Shown piece by piece: positions 24,334 to 32,837 of a stretch of DNA of 55,875 nt (its first letter is position 1; each line of letters opens with the position of its first letter). The DNA is from Bacteroidales bacterium Bact_22 (lineage in GTDB: Bacteria; Bacteroidota; Bacteroidia; Bacteroidales; F082). Under the pieces are notes generated by a model, which was given only the letters and a program-made list of their open reading frames with translations, made no database searches and was not told the origin of the DNA. The stretch covers positions 1 to 55,875 of the forward strand of contig LUZN01000022.1 in the NCBI GenBank assembly GCA_001603665.1, given 5' to 3'. The translations under genes and the position numbers were made by a program.

Positions 24334-24491
24334 GTTTCGTCACCACCGCAGACGCATTTTGCATCAGGGTCGAGTGAGTGAGCGCATTTGCGTTCGAATT
24401 TGCCGTTTTTCTTCACAATAGCCTTGATTCCTATCGCCGCAAAGGCCAACAGGACGAGAAACAGCGTAGGAATCAGGAAAATCCAATACAT
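24309..24491 (-). CDS. small Cys-rich membrane protein, NqrM-like
   Basis: 60 residues: one N-terminal transmembrane helix ([20 protein letters not shown]), a basic stretch KKNGKFERK, then four Cys in the pattern CAHSLDP...CVCGG...C. This layout (helix, short basic linker, C...CxCG...C) resembles NqrM/DUF539 proteins, which assist iron insertion into Na+-translocating NADH:quinone reductase. In Vibrio, nqrM follows apbE, and here it abuts apbE convergently. It is coupled to tyrS on the same strand (one-base overlap). The assignment is by pattern and context, not full alignment; it might instead be an unrelated redox-active small protein. Confidence 0.65.
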   Translation of the reverse strand: MYWIFLIPTLFLVLLAFAAIGIKAIVKKNGKFERKCAHSLDPDAKCVCGGDETQCPNHSD

Positions 24492-25786
24492 TATTCGCAG
24501 ACTATTAAGTAATAGTTCTTCTTGCCTTTCTGCACTAGGATGTATTTGCCGTTGAGGAGGTCAGCAGTGCCGACGGTCTTCTGCTCGGTCACCTTGTCTT
24601 TGTTGACCGACACGCCGTTGCCCTGGACCATCTTACGAGCCTCGCCCTTCGACGGAAACACTCCTGTCTGTACTAGGAAGTCGACGATGCCGACGCCTGC
24701 GCTCAACGCATCCTTTGAGAAGTTAGCCTGTGGCACTCCGTCGAAGATGCTCAACAATGTGGCCTCATCGAACTTATGCAATGCCTCGGCTGTGCCTTTT
24801 CCGAAGAGGATCTGTGTGGCTTCTTCGGCCATCTCGAGATCTTCTTTCGAGTGGACGACCAATGTCAGTTCGCGCGCCAGCGTGCGCTGCAGCTCGCGGA
24901 GATGCGGCTCGGCAGTGTGACGAGCGATAAGAGCGTCGATCTCTTCCTTGCTGAGCAGGGTGAAGATCTTAATGTAGCGAGCTGCATCTTCGTCGGTGCA
25001 GTTCATCCAGAACTGGTAGAACGCATACGGCGAGGTCTTCTCAGGGTCGAGCCAGATGTTACCTTTCTCGGTCTTGCCGAACTTGCCGCCATCAGCCTTG
25101 GTGATGAGGTTGCAAGTCAAGGCAAATGCTTCTTTGTCGGCGCCGAGTTTGCGGCGGATGAGCTCTGTGCCGGTGGTGATGTTACCCCACTGGTCGGAGC
25201 CACCCATCTGCAGTTTGCAGTTTTTATGTTCAAAGAGATAGAGGAAGTCGTAGCCCTGCACGAGTTGGTAGCTGAACTCTGTGAACGACATGCCTTCGCC
25301 TTCGCCGTTGAAACGTTTCTTCACCGAATCCTTCGCCATCATGTAGTTGACGGTGATGTGCTTGCCGATGTCACGGATGAAATGCAGGAAGGTGTAATCC
25401 TTCATCCAGTCGTAGTTGTTGACGAGTTCGGCCTTATTCGGTTTGTCGCTGTCGAAATCCAAGAACTTAGCCAGCTGCTTCTTGATGCAAGCCTGGTTAT
25501 GCTGTAAAGTCTCATCGTTCAACAGGTTACGCTCAGCCGACTTGCCCGACGGGTCGCCAATCATGCCGGTGGCACCGCCGAGGAGCGCTAGAGGTTTATG
25601 CCCTGCAGCTTGGAAATGACGCAACATCATGATGCCGCAGAGGTGTCCGATATGCAGCGAGTCGGCGGTGGGGTCGATGCCCAAGTAAGCCGTGGTCATT
25701 TCTTTCTTCAACTGTTCTTCTGTGCCTGGTGTCATGTTGTTCAACATTCCGCGCCAGCGCAATTCTTCTACGAAATCTTCCTTCAT
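24491..25786 (-). CDS. tyrS: tyrosyl-tRNA synthetase
   Basis: 431 residues, standard TyrS length. HIGH-type motif [10 protein letters not shown] around residue 40; tyrosine-pocket region [27 protein letters not shown]-type loop as [11 protein letters not shown]-terminal S4-like RNA-binding domain ([15 protein letters not shown]). Class Ic synthetase charging tRNA-Tyr. It is followed immediately by the small Cys-rich gene, which it appears to drive. Confidence 0.96.
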   Translation of the reverse strand: MKEDFVEELRWRGMLNNMTPGTEEQLKKEMTTAYLGIDPTADSLHIGHLCGIMMLRHFQAAGHKPLALLGGATGMIGDPSGKSAERNLLNDETLQHNQACIKKQLAKFLDFDSDKPNKAELVNNYDWMKDYTFLHFIRDIGKHITVNYMMAKDSVKKRFNGEGEGMSFTEFSYQLVQGYDFLYLFEHKNCKLQMGGSDQWGNITTGTELIRRKLGADKEAFALTCNLITKADGGKFGKTEKGNIWLDPEKTSPYAFYQFWMNCTDEDAARYIKIFTLLSKEEIDALIARHTAEPHLRELQRTLARELTLVVHSKEDLEMAEEATQILFGKGTAEALHKFDEATLLSIFDGVPQANFSKDALSAGVGIVDFLVQTGVFPSKGEARKMVQGNGVSVNKDKVTEQKTVGTADLLNGKYILVQKGKKNYYLIVCE

Positions 25787-25822
25787 ATTTTGATAATATT
25801 ATTTTCTTTTTTATGAGATTTA

Positions 25823-25892
25823 TTCGCCTTGGCGAATGCTTTCGCTTCGCTCAGGTCTCCACTCCGCTTCGCTCAGGTCGAAATGACGGGGA
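25823..25892. repeat. composite palindromic repeat upstream of tyrS
   Basis: The perfect inverted repeat TTCGCC-TT-GGCGAA (25823-25836) is followed by two direct copies of CGCTTCGCTCAGGTC (25843-25857 and 25865-25879) and then GAAATGACGGGG. It shares the AATGAC end with the other palindromic elements. It lies between the tyrS start and its candidate promoter, so it would be in the tyrS leader RNA. Confidence 0.8.
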
Positions 25893-25904
25893 GAAATTAG
25901 TTTG

Positions 25905-25912
25905 CAAAAATA
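25905..25912 (-). promoter_or_regulatory. candidate tyrS -7 box
   Basis: Minus-strand TATTTTTG matches TAnnTTTG; it lies 118 bases before the tyrS ATG, leaving a leader that contains the composite repeat. Confidence 0.4.
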
Positions 25913-25947
25913 GTCATTTTTGACTAAACTTTATTGATATTTTTTCA

Positions 25948-25955
25948 TAATTTTG
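25948..25955 (+). promoter_or_regulatory. candidate MBOAT gene -7 box
   Basis: TAATTTTG, with TTTG at 25919-25922 as a possible but rather distant -33 partner; only 15 bases separate it from the GTG start. Confidence 0.4.
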
Positions 25956-25970
25956 CAAAAAATATAAAGC

Positions 25971-27389
25971 GTGCTCTTCAATTCCATAGAATATGTCATC
26001 TTTTTACCCATTGTGGTGATGCTGTTTTATCTGCTGCCGCAAAGGTATCGCTGGATGATGCTCTTGGTCGCCAGCTGCACGTTTTATATGTGGTTTGTCC
26101 CAGCCTATATCCTGATACTTCTCGGTACGATAATAATCGATTATTCGGCTGGTATTTTAATGGAGAAACATGCTGATAATCACAAACTTAAGAAACGTTA
26201 TTTTGTAATAAGCATAGTCTCCACCTGCTTGGTGCTTTTCATTTTCAAATATCTCGGATTCGTTAACGACAATTTTGTCGCACTATGCCAAGCTTTAAGC
26301 CTTAACGTCAACACCACTGTCGATTTGATATTGCCGATAGGTCTCTCGTTTCACACCTTCCAGAGCATGAGTTACGTTATCGAGGTGTATCGCGGCAACC
26401 AGAAAGCCGAGCGTAACTTCGGGATTTACTCGCTTTACGTGATGTTTTTCCCTCAGCTCGTCACCGGCCCTATCGAACGTCCAGGCAACCTCCTGCGGCA
26501 GCTCCACGAAGAGAAAAAATTTGAATACGATAATATTTCCAAGGGTTTCCGACTCATCATCTTCGGACTTTTCATCAAGATGGTGGTGGCCGACAACGTG
26601 GGCGCCTACGTCGACATGATTTATGCCGATCCAGGCAAATACAGCTCTTGGGATATCCTCATCGGGATGTTTTTCTATTCATTCCAGATCTATGGCGACT
26701 TCTTCGGCTATTCGACCATAGCGTTGGGAAGCGCCAAGCTCATGGGGTTCTGCATCAGCGACAACTTTAACACGCCTTATCTCTCGAAGAGCATCGCCGA
26801 GTTCTGGCATCGCTGGCACATCTCGCTCTCGACGTGGTTCCGCGACTATGTTTACTTCCCGTTGGGCGGCAGTCGCGTGAAGTTCGGTCGTTGGGCCTAC
26901 AACATCATGGTGGTGTTTATCCTAAGCGGAATATGGCATGGCGCGGCGTGGAACTTCCTCATCTGGGGTGCGGCTCACGGCTTGCTTCACATCGTCGAAA
27001 AAGCCATTTTGAATCATATTCCTGAAAAGGAAAACAGAGGCCGACTGGAAAAAATCATCGTCGACGGCTTCAAGATTGCCAAGACGTTCCTACTTGTGAC
27101 GCTATTTTGGTCGATATTCCGCGCCACCAGCTTCGCCAACATCAGCGAGCTGTTCCAGGCGCTGTTCAACAATTTCGGCGTGACCGAACATCTCGGCATC
27201 GAAAGCAGCATATGGGTTTACCTCGGGCTGTTCATCGTGATGGACATACTGCTGTTTAACAGTCGCTTCGACAGATGGTGCGACAAGCGTCCGGCCGTTG
27301 TGCGTTGGGCCATCTATTTCGTATTGATTTTCATGATAATAGCCTGCTCGAGTGTCAATAATTTCCCGTTTATTTATTTCCAATTCTGA
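25971..27389 (+). CDS. MBOAT family O-acyltransferase (first)
   Basis: 472 residues, starting at GTG, where the protein begins (M)LFNSIEYVIFLPIVV as in AlgI/DltB/PatA-type MBOATs. About 10-12 transmembrane segments. Diagnostic stretches: LPIGLSFHTFQSMSYVIEVY, FPQLVTGPIERP, SIAEFWHRWHISLSTWFRDY and SGIWHGAAWNFLIWGAAHG, the last with the invariant MBOAT His. It moves acyl (usually acetyl) groups across the inner membrane for O-acylation of an extracytoplasmic polymer, and normally needs an SGNH partner, here the next gene 5 bases downstream. First gene of the surface-glycan modification locus. Confidence 0.93.
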   Translation: MLFNSIEYVIFLPIVVMLFYLLPQRYRWMMLLVASCTFYMWFVPAYILILLGTIIIDYSAGILMEKHADNHKLKKRYFVISIVSTCLVLFIFKYLGFVNDNFVALCQALSLNVNTTVDLILPIGLSFHTFQSMSYVIEVYRGNQKAERNFGIYSLYVMFFPQLVTGPIERPGNLLRQLHEEKKFEYDNISKGFRLIIFGLFIKMVVADNVGAYVDMIYADPGKYSSWDILIGMFFYSFQIYGDFFGYSTIALGSAKLMGFCISDNFNTPYLSKSIAEFWHRWHISLSTWFRDYVYFPLGGSRVKFGRWAYNIMVVFILSGIWHGAAWNFLIWGAAHGLLHIVEKAILNHIPEKENRGRLEKIIVDGFKIAKTFLLVTLFWSIFRATSFANISELFQALFNNFGVTEHLGIESSIWVYLGLFIVMDILLFNSRFDRWCDKRPAVVRWAIYFVLIFMIIACSSVNNFPFIYFQF

Positions 27390-27394
27390 TTGCC

Positions 27395-28414
27395 ATGAAG
27401 AAGCTTTTATATAAATTCGCCCTGCTCGCCGCACTTCTGGTTCTGATGAATTGGATTTACGGAAAGTTTTTCTTTAAAAACGACCTTTTGAAACACTCCG
27501 ACGAGGTGCAGCTCGCGTGGAATATCGCCCACGACAGCTGCGCGATGGTGTACACCGGCGAGTCGTCGAACCACACCTTTGCGTGGGCTGACAAGGACAG
27601 GCGTAAAATCAGCGACTTCATCTTCGACCAATTCCCCGAGATGCGCTGCGGCGACATTACAAAAGACGCGTCGCATGCCGAGGTGTACTACTACCTGCTC
27701 AAACATATCCCCGACGACTCGCCGGTGGAGACCGTCATAGTGACTATGAACCTGCGTTCATTCGGGTACAACTGGATTGAGTCGAACCTCGAGACTCCGA
27801 TTCAGAAACAACTGGTGCTCCTGAAAGACAACCCACCGCTCGTGAACCGCTTCAAGCTGGCATTCAAAGCCTACGACATGTCGACAAATGCCGAACGTGC
27901 CGAGCATAGAGTATATCACCGCAACCACGACACCCTAGTGTTTCCTTATAATTTCGAGTATCACACCAACTACGAGTGGGACTACAACACCAACAGAAAA
28001 GGCATAATGAATGCCGACGGCACGCGCAACCAGGAGAAGACGCTGTTGGCAATCACATTCATCCAGCAATATGCCTTCCAGATTCACGATGACAACCCTC
28101 GGGTGAAGGATTTTGACAACATTGTGGAATTGGCCAGACAACGCGGCTGGAACCTGATTTTCAATATCTTAGCTGAAAATACCGAGCAGGCGCAGAACCT
28201 TCTCGGCAATGATCTGGTGTTTTTGATGCGTCAAAATCGCGATTATCTCGTCAACAGATACGGCAACCTGGAGAACGTCACCGTGGTCGACAACCTCGAG
28301 GCTGTTCCCGATCAGTATTTCATCGACCGCACCTTCACCACCGAGCATTACACCGAGGCAGGACGGCGAAGCATCGGTGACAATGTAGCAGAGGCCGTTA
28401 AAAAGTATTATTAG
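27395..28414 (+). CDS. SGNH-hydrolase-like partner of the first MBOAT
   Basis: 339 residues anchored by an N-terminal helix (LYKFALLAALLVLMNWIYG), body periplasmic. No close family name comes to mind, but YTGESSNHTF near residue 55 resembles an SGNH block I (GES nucleophile), and the C-terminal TEHYTEAGRRSIGDNVA resembles block V (His plus following Gly). The organisation is that of DltD/AlgJ-like partners that take an acyl group from the MBOAT and pass it to the polymer. Five bases separate it from the MBOAT; its end overlaps the convergent LTA-synthase-like gene by 17 bases. Confidence 0.75.
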   Translation: MKKLLYKFALLAALLVLMNWIYGKFFFKNDLLKHSDEVQLAWNIAHDSCAMVYTGESSNHTFAWADKDRRKISDFIFDQFPEMRCGDITKDASHAEVYYYLLKHIPDDSPVETVIVTMNLRSFGYNWIESNLETPIQKQLVLLKDNPPLVNRFKLAFKAYDMSTNAERAEHRVYHRNHDTLVFPYNFEYHTNYEWDYNTNRKGIMNADGTRNQEKTLLAITFIQQYAFQIHDDNPRVKDFDNIVELARQRGWNLIFNILAENTEQAQNLLGNDLVFLMRQNRDYLVNRYGNLENVTVVDNLEAVPDQYFIDRTFTTEHYTEAGRRSIGDNVAEAVKKYY

Positions 28415-30806
28415 GCAAGCCTTCGACCTTGATTTTCAAGTCTTTGTATTCTATTTCAAGCTTTTCGGCCGAGAAAAGCCTCATATACATCGGCAGGTCG
28501 ACAATATTTTTTCCGTTAAGGAAGAAAGTGGTCCTCGCTTTAAAGAATTTGTATCCGCCGGCAGACTTAGAACTCATCTCCGAAAAACGGAATGATTTGT
28601 ATAACAACGAGTTACCTTTATTATCGTTAATCTTACATACCACAAATGTCTCATTCGGGTCGGCGTTGTTCTTGATTTTGTAGTCGAACGAGAGTTCGAT
28701 GTACACTTTTTCATAATTACGGTCAAAAATGACAGGTTCTTCGAGTGTGATAGCGCCTCTTTCGGCAGCTTCGGCTGAGACCGTGGCATCTTTCTCGGTC
28801 ACCAGCAAGACATTGAGATTATCCGGTTTTTTCAGCAGAAAATCATTACGGGTGGCGTACCAGTCGATATTTTTATACTGTCGCAGATACTCTTTCATCT
28901 GGTTTTTTATCGAATCGTCGTCAATCTCATCGGCGTAAAGCGTGGAGTCAACGACATAGATACGTTCGCGGTCGAGCATGTAGTTTTTGTGCAGATACTG
29001 CACCACATCCCTGTTGTTGCGCATAAACGCCACCGACTGGTTGCAACGGTACACCGACGATGTGTCAAGCGAGGTGCCGAGCCAATGGCATTCGCTATCA
29101 ACTTGAAATTCATAGTTGCTATGCAAATAAGCATCTAATGTAGGCGCAATGTCATGATGTGTCACTACGCCTTTGAACGTTTTTGGCGTTTTCACCAAAG
29201 GCGAATAGATTATCAGCGGCACGTTATACACCAGCATCGGGTTTGAGTTCACCAGCACGCAGCCCGTGCGGTGGTCGCCGACTATGACAAACACCGTATT
29301 TTCAAACTCAGGCAATGTCTTGTAATAATCGAAAAGCTCTTTTATACAATCATCAGCATACAGATATGTGGCGTACATATAGTCGTTTTTCGTGACATAA
29401 TCTTTCTCACCAGGACCAAATTCCGTCGTCTCGGCAAGCATCTTTTTCACACGTTTGATATATGGCTCCTGACCTTTGAAATAAAACGGTTCGTGTGTCG
29501 ACAAAGTTATGTAAATATCAGTGTTGGGACGGTTGCGCGGCACCGTGTCACGATGCTTGATTGCTGCATTGAACATATCTCTGTCGTACATGCCCCAACT
29601 TTGGTTGTTTTTCATCTCTTCTTTGTTTTCCTGATCGAAGTCGGCCTCCTGAGGATTCATCAGATAACCCACTCCGTTGGCTTCGAAATAGGTGTCTTGC
29701 CCGTCGAAAGCGGCATTTCCGCCATAATAAAACGACAGCGAATAACCGTTTTTCGACATATCTTTAAGGATGGAGTTATGATCAGGGATGGGCCACCAGA
29801 CACGCGCAAAGCCAAGCTTATCGTAAGGTGCCGATGAGAACACGTTGGGCACCACGCCGAATGTACGCTCGGCAAGTGCCAGACAGTTAGGCCAGTAAAG
29901 ACTCTCTTTTTTCAAGCTGTCGAGGAATGGGGTGAACGACATCTTCGGATTCGAGGAACTCAAACGCTGACCGAGGCTCTCGACGATAAGAAACACAAAG
30001 TCAGGAGCTTTGCCGTCGGTGGTTCGGTTGAGAAATCCGCCCAAGACATCAGGGTCGTCGTTAGCGCGCAAGAACGGATAATGTATATCGACGTAGTTGT
30101 AATTCGGGAAACGGCTCTGATACTCCACCGCGTCTTTGAGCACGTTTTCATCGTATGTGCTATAGTCTTCCTCTTGATTTTGCAGGTGATACTGGTAAAA
30201 ATCGTTGACTGTGTATGCAATCTGATTCACAGCCATACAGTAATCCTGATGCGATTTGTAATGTTTTTCCTTGGTTATCAGCGATTTATAATTAAAGAAT
30301 ATCACAAACAGAATCACGATGGCGGTGTATGAGCCGGCAAGCCACGGCGCAATATTCACCTTTCGGTTCCAGAAGCGGAGCAGCAACGAATACGCGACAA
30401 CCGCCGCCAGCACGCCAAACAGGGGCCAGAAAGAGAACTTCACCGAAGAGACCACAATGTTGTACAGTTCTTCGGGCGAATAGATGAAAAACACACGGTC
30501 GAGGGGCTGCGTCACGTTGGCATAATAGCCCATCAGGCAACAGTAGACCACCACGTAGAGCGTGATGAAAACCATCGAGAGCACTCGTGTCGTCTTAGGT
30601 AGAAAATAATCGAGCACCAGATACGGCACCAACAATATAGCATCCACAAAAAACACCACAGTGATATCGAAATACACGCCCGAGAGTATTGTCAGAAACG
30701 CAGGCCAGCCCACGGTTCCGGCTATTTTAAGCATAAAAAAGAACACTATCCGCAGCACAAATGCCAGCGAAAGCCACAAGAGTCCGTATTTGGCAAAATT
30801 TTTCAT
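28398..30806 (-). CDS. LTA synthase/phosphoglycerol transferase family protein (Thr nucleophile)
   Basis: 802 residues. Five transmembrane helices (to about residue 175), a linker, then an extracytoplasmic alkaline-phosphatase-like domain: metal-site VFLIVESLG (Glu276), nucleophile region AERTFGVVP (Thr315), later IYITLSTHEPF and FVIVGDHRTG (Asp/His metal ligands). C-terminal ~110 residues form an extra beta-rich domain absent from classical LtaS. Gram-negative members move phosphoglycerol or phosphoethanolamine to glycans or lipids; the acceptor here is unknown. It is coupled (6-base gap) to the GH16-like lipoprotein upstream. A paralogue lies at 42015-44426. Confidence 0.9.
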   Translation of the reverse strand: MKNFAKYGLLWLSLAFVLRIVFFFMLKIAGTVGWPAFLTILSGVYFDITVVFFVDAILLVPYLVLDYFLPKTTRVLSMVFITLYVVVYCCLMGYYANVTQPLDRVFFIYSPEELYNIVVSSVKFSFWPLFGVLAAVVAYSLLLRFWNRKVNIAPWLAGSYTAIVILFVIFFNYKSLITKEKHYKSHQDYCMAVNQIAYTVNDFYQYHLQNQEEDYSTYDENVLKDAVEYQSRFPNYNYVDIHYPFLRANDDPDVLGGFLNRTTDGKAPDFVFLIVESLGQRLSSSNPKMSFTPFLDSLKKESLYWPNCLALAERTFGVVPNVFSSAPYDKLGFARVWWPIPDHNSILKDMSKNGYSLSFYYGGNAAFDGQDTYFEANGVGYLMNPQEADFDQENKEEMKNNQSWGMYDRDMFNAAIKHRDTVPRNRPNTDIYITLSTHEPFYFKGQEPYIKRVKKMLAETTEFGPGEKDYVTKNDYMYATYLYADDCIKELFDYYKTLPEFENTVFVIVGDHRTGCVLVNSNPMLVYNVPLIIYSPLVKTPKTFKGVVTHHDIAPTLDAYLHSNYEFQVDSECHWLGTSLDTSSVYRCNQSVAFMRNNRDVVQYLHKNYMLDRERIYVVDSTLYADEIDDDSIKNQMKEYLRQYKNIDWYATRNDFLLKKPDNLNVLLVTEKDATVSAEAAERGAITLEEPVIFDRNYEKVYIELSFDYKIKNNADPNETFVVCKINDNKGNSLLYKSFRFSEMSSKSAGGYKFFKARTTFFLNGKNIVDLPMYMRLFSAEKLEIEYKDLKIKVEGLPNNTF

Positions 30807-30812
30807 CTCAAA

Positions 30813-32735
30813 CTATTCTATCACAATTTCAAAAACTTTTCCTTCGATATCGGTTTTATTATAAGGTATCAGGCCTTGCCAGAACACCACCGGCGCCCAC
30901 CATTCCGAGTAATGATACTCTTGGGTGACGATGCAGAGCATCTGGTTGTCAGGAATGCTGGAGTAGTCGTCGCACATATATCCCACCACCGTCATGTTGT
31001 CGGGCGATGGTCCTAGCCTCCAGGTGATGGATGTGGGCTCCCAGTCAATCTCATAATAATAGTAGTCGTTTTTAAAGACATCGTTGCTTATCGGCGTTCT
31101 TATTGTCATGGCCTGCATCACAGGGTTCCAGCGCATCGCCTCGTAGGTGCCGTTGCCGTATGGCATACGGAACACGCCAGCGTCATATTTTCTGGGGTCG
31201 CGACATGCCATATCCCAGTTGGTGCATCCGAAGATCACGTCGCTGTTGAGAGTCGCGTCTTCGACTTTCGAGCCACGCTCCCATTCTTTATAGTATTGTT
31301 TAGGCCAAAACTTCGATGCTTTAGCTATCTCGATGTCGATTTCCGAGTAGTAATACTCTGTAAAGCGTTCAGGGTCAAGGCTCATGCTCTCTTTTCTGAC
31401 ATATCCTGTCTTGCTCGGGCGTCGGTTGTTCCATTCATGGCTAGCCTGGTGAATGAGCCAGAACGCATTGGTGAGTCCGTCCCAGATGTTTTCGTCGTTG
31501 AGCATGACCGGGAACTTGATTTTGCCACGGAATTTGCCATAGGTGAAGCCCAGTCGCGTACGTATGCCTGTCGATTCTTTCTTCAGATTATTGATGTCGT
31601 CGTTGCCTGGATTTATCAAGACGATGCTGTTGTCGTTTTTGTCAATCATGACGGTCTTTCCGGGAGTGTCGCTCACCACCGGCCAGTCGTAGAGCAGCTG
31701 CGTGCTGTCGAAACGTGTCTTGTTGGCCTCGTACTGAGCGCGTGTGTACGGGTTCTCATCACTGACAACGTCTTGAATCACAGGGATGTTGCGCAAGCAA
31801 TACTGACGGCTCACATCGCTGAAAAACTGCTCAAACAGTGCGTCGGAATAAATCGAATCGGTAGAGGCGGTAACATCGTTGTACAAGCCATATTCAGGCG
31901 TGATTACGGCTCTGGTCTTCAAAATGCGGTCGCTGACAATCACGTCGACACCTTTAATGTTTTTATTGGTAAAATAAGAATACGGATTCACAAACCGGCC
32001 GTTTTCGTCAGTCATACCGATGTTTTTCACGTATTCGGGGATATGGCTCAGCGCTTCTTCGTCGCACACCACGAGCATAAACGAGTAGCAGCCCACGCGC
32101 GGGTTGCGTTTCCAACGGTTGTTGCAGTCGCCATTGTTGATTTGCGATGCCACTATCCACTTGGCATCCAGACGCAGCTGTGTCTCGACGCTGTTGCGGT
32201 TCACCGCCGCCTTCTCAACCACCGACTGATACCATTCCTGCACATTTTTAATATTATTGATAATCGACTCGATATTCTCTTCCGAATACGGGTTTTCGGT
32301 CATGTCCTGTCCATAAAAACGACGCTCATCACGAGGATTTCCAACAATCCGCACAGCATCGACCACCTTGCCGTTTTTCTCGATCTTCTTGAATCCGACG
32401 CTCACATCCTCCCAACTGCCATAAAAATTTTCATAGCTTAACTCATTGTTATTGGGGAACTTATAGCTTTCATTCTGATAAAAAATCTTATAATAATAGT
32501 TTTTCTTCCCGTCAAATTCAAATACAAACATCCCGTCATCGCATTGTCTCACCGAAGGAATCACAATACCTTGATTTACAACGTTTTTCAGGTCCATATC
32601 AAGCACCACGGTGTCGCCTTCCGGGAAATTCACCATAGGATTAAAGCCCAAATCATTGCAATTCTTTGATTTTTCACATCCCGTCAAGGTAAAAGCCAGG
32701 ACAATCGCACAAAATAAGTATTTTAAATATCTCAT
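30813..32735 (-). CDS. lipoprotein with C-terminal GH16-like catalytic domain
   Basis: 640 residues from the ATG at 32735 (alternatives at 32741 and 32750); the signal MRYLKYLFCAIVLAFTLTGC ends in a lipobox Cys20. Residues ~164-198 carry a W...KA...DAkW motif shared with the AlgJ-like protein at 35615-37153. The last ~250 residues look like a GH16 jelly roll: FTYGKFRGKIKFPV (cf. GH16 'TYGRFEARIK'), NAFWLI, the catalytic box SEIDIEI (E-x-D-x-E, Glu465/Glu469) and YYEIDWEPTSITWRL (cf. 'YAIEWTPDRIRWYV'). Predicted outer-membrane or periplasmic endo-glycanase/transglycosylase acting on the locus's polymer. The N-terminal half is unlike known domains. The GH16 call rests on motif pattern. Confidence 0.75.
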   Translation of the reverse strand: MRYLKYLFCAIVLAFTLTGCEKSKNCNDLGFNPMVNFPEGDTVVLDMDLKNVVNQGIVIPSVRQCDDGMFVFEFDGKKNYYYKIFYQNESYKFPNNNELSYENFYGSWEDVSVGFKKIEKNGKVVDAVRIVGNPRDERRFYGQDMTENPYSEENIESIINNIKNVQEWYQSVVEKAAVNRNSVETQLRLDAKWIVASQINNGDCNNRWKRNPRVGCYSFMLVVCDEEALSHIPEYVKNIGMTDENGRFVNPYSYFTNKNIKGVDVIVSDRILKTRAVITPEYGLYNDVTASTDSIYSDALFEQFFSDVSRQYCLRNIPVIQDVVSDENPYTRAQYEANKTRFDSTQLLYDWPVVSDTPGKTVMIDKNDNSIVLINPGNDDINNLKKESTGIRTRLGFTYGKFRGKIKFPVMLNDENIWDGLTNAFWLIHQASHEWNNRRPSKTGYVRKESMSLDPERFTEYYYSEIDIEIAKASKFWPKQYYKEWERGSKVEDATLNSDVIFGCTNWDMACRDPRKYDAGVFRMPYGNGTYEAMRWNPVMQAMTIRTPISNDVFKNDYYYYEIDWEPTSITWRLGPSPDNMTVVGYMCDDYSSIPDNQMLCIVTQEYHYSEWWAPVVFWQGLIPYNKTDIEGKVFEIVIE

Positions 32736-32759
32736 AATCATAATATTCATTAATTCTTG

Positions 32760-32767
32760 CAAAGGTA
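32760..32767 (-). promoter_or_regulatory. -7 box for the GH16-like/LTA-synthase operon
   Basis: Minus-strand TACCTTTG fits TAnnTTTG, about 25 bases before the ATG at 32735. It lies 43 bases from the divergent box at 32811-32818. Confidence 0.55.
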
Positions 32768-32810
32768 CAAAATATTTAGAAATCTTGGCATTCCATATCG
32801 GAAAAAACTT

Positions 32811-32818
32811 TAATTTTG
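32811..32818 (+). promoter_or_regulatory. -7 box for the AlgJ-MBOAT-AlgJ operon
   Basis: TAATTTTG, with TTG at 32785-32787 as a -33 candidate 23 bases upstream. The ATG is at 32838. Confidence 0.55.
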
Positions 32819-32837
32819 CAGTAATTATTATAAGTTG

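Noticed and set aside
31296-32441. 381-codon open frame antisense to the GH16-like lipoprotein
   Set aside because: No motif and shadow-type composition; the minus-strand protein has a lipobox and catalytic box.
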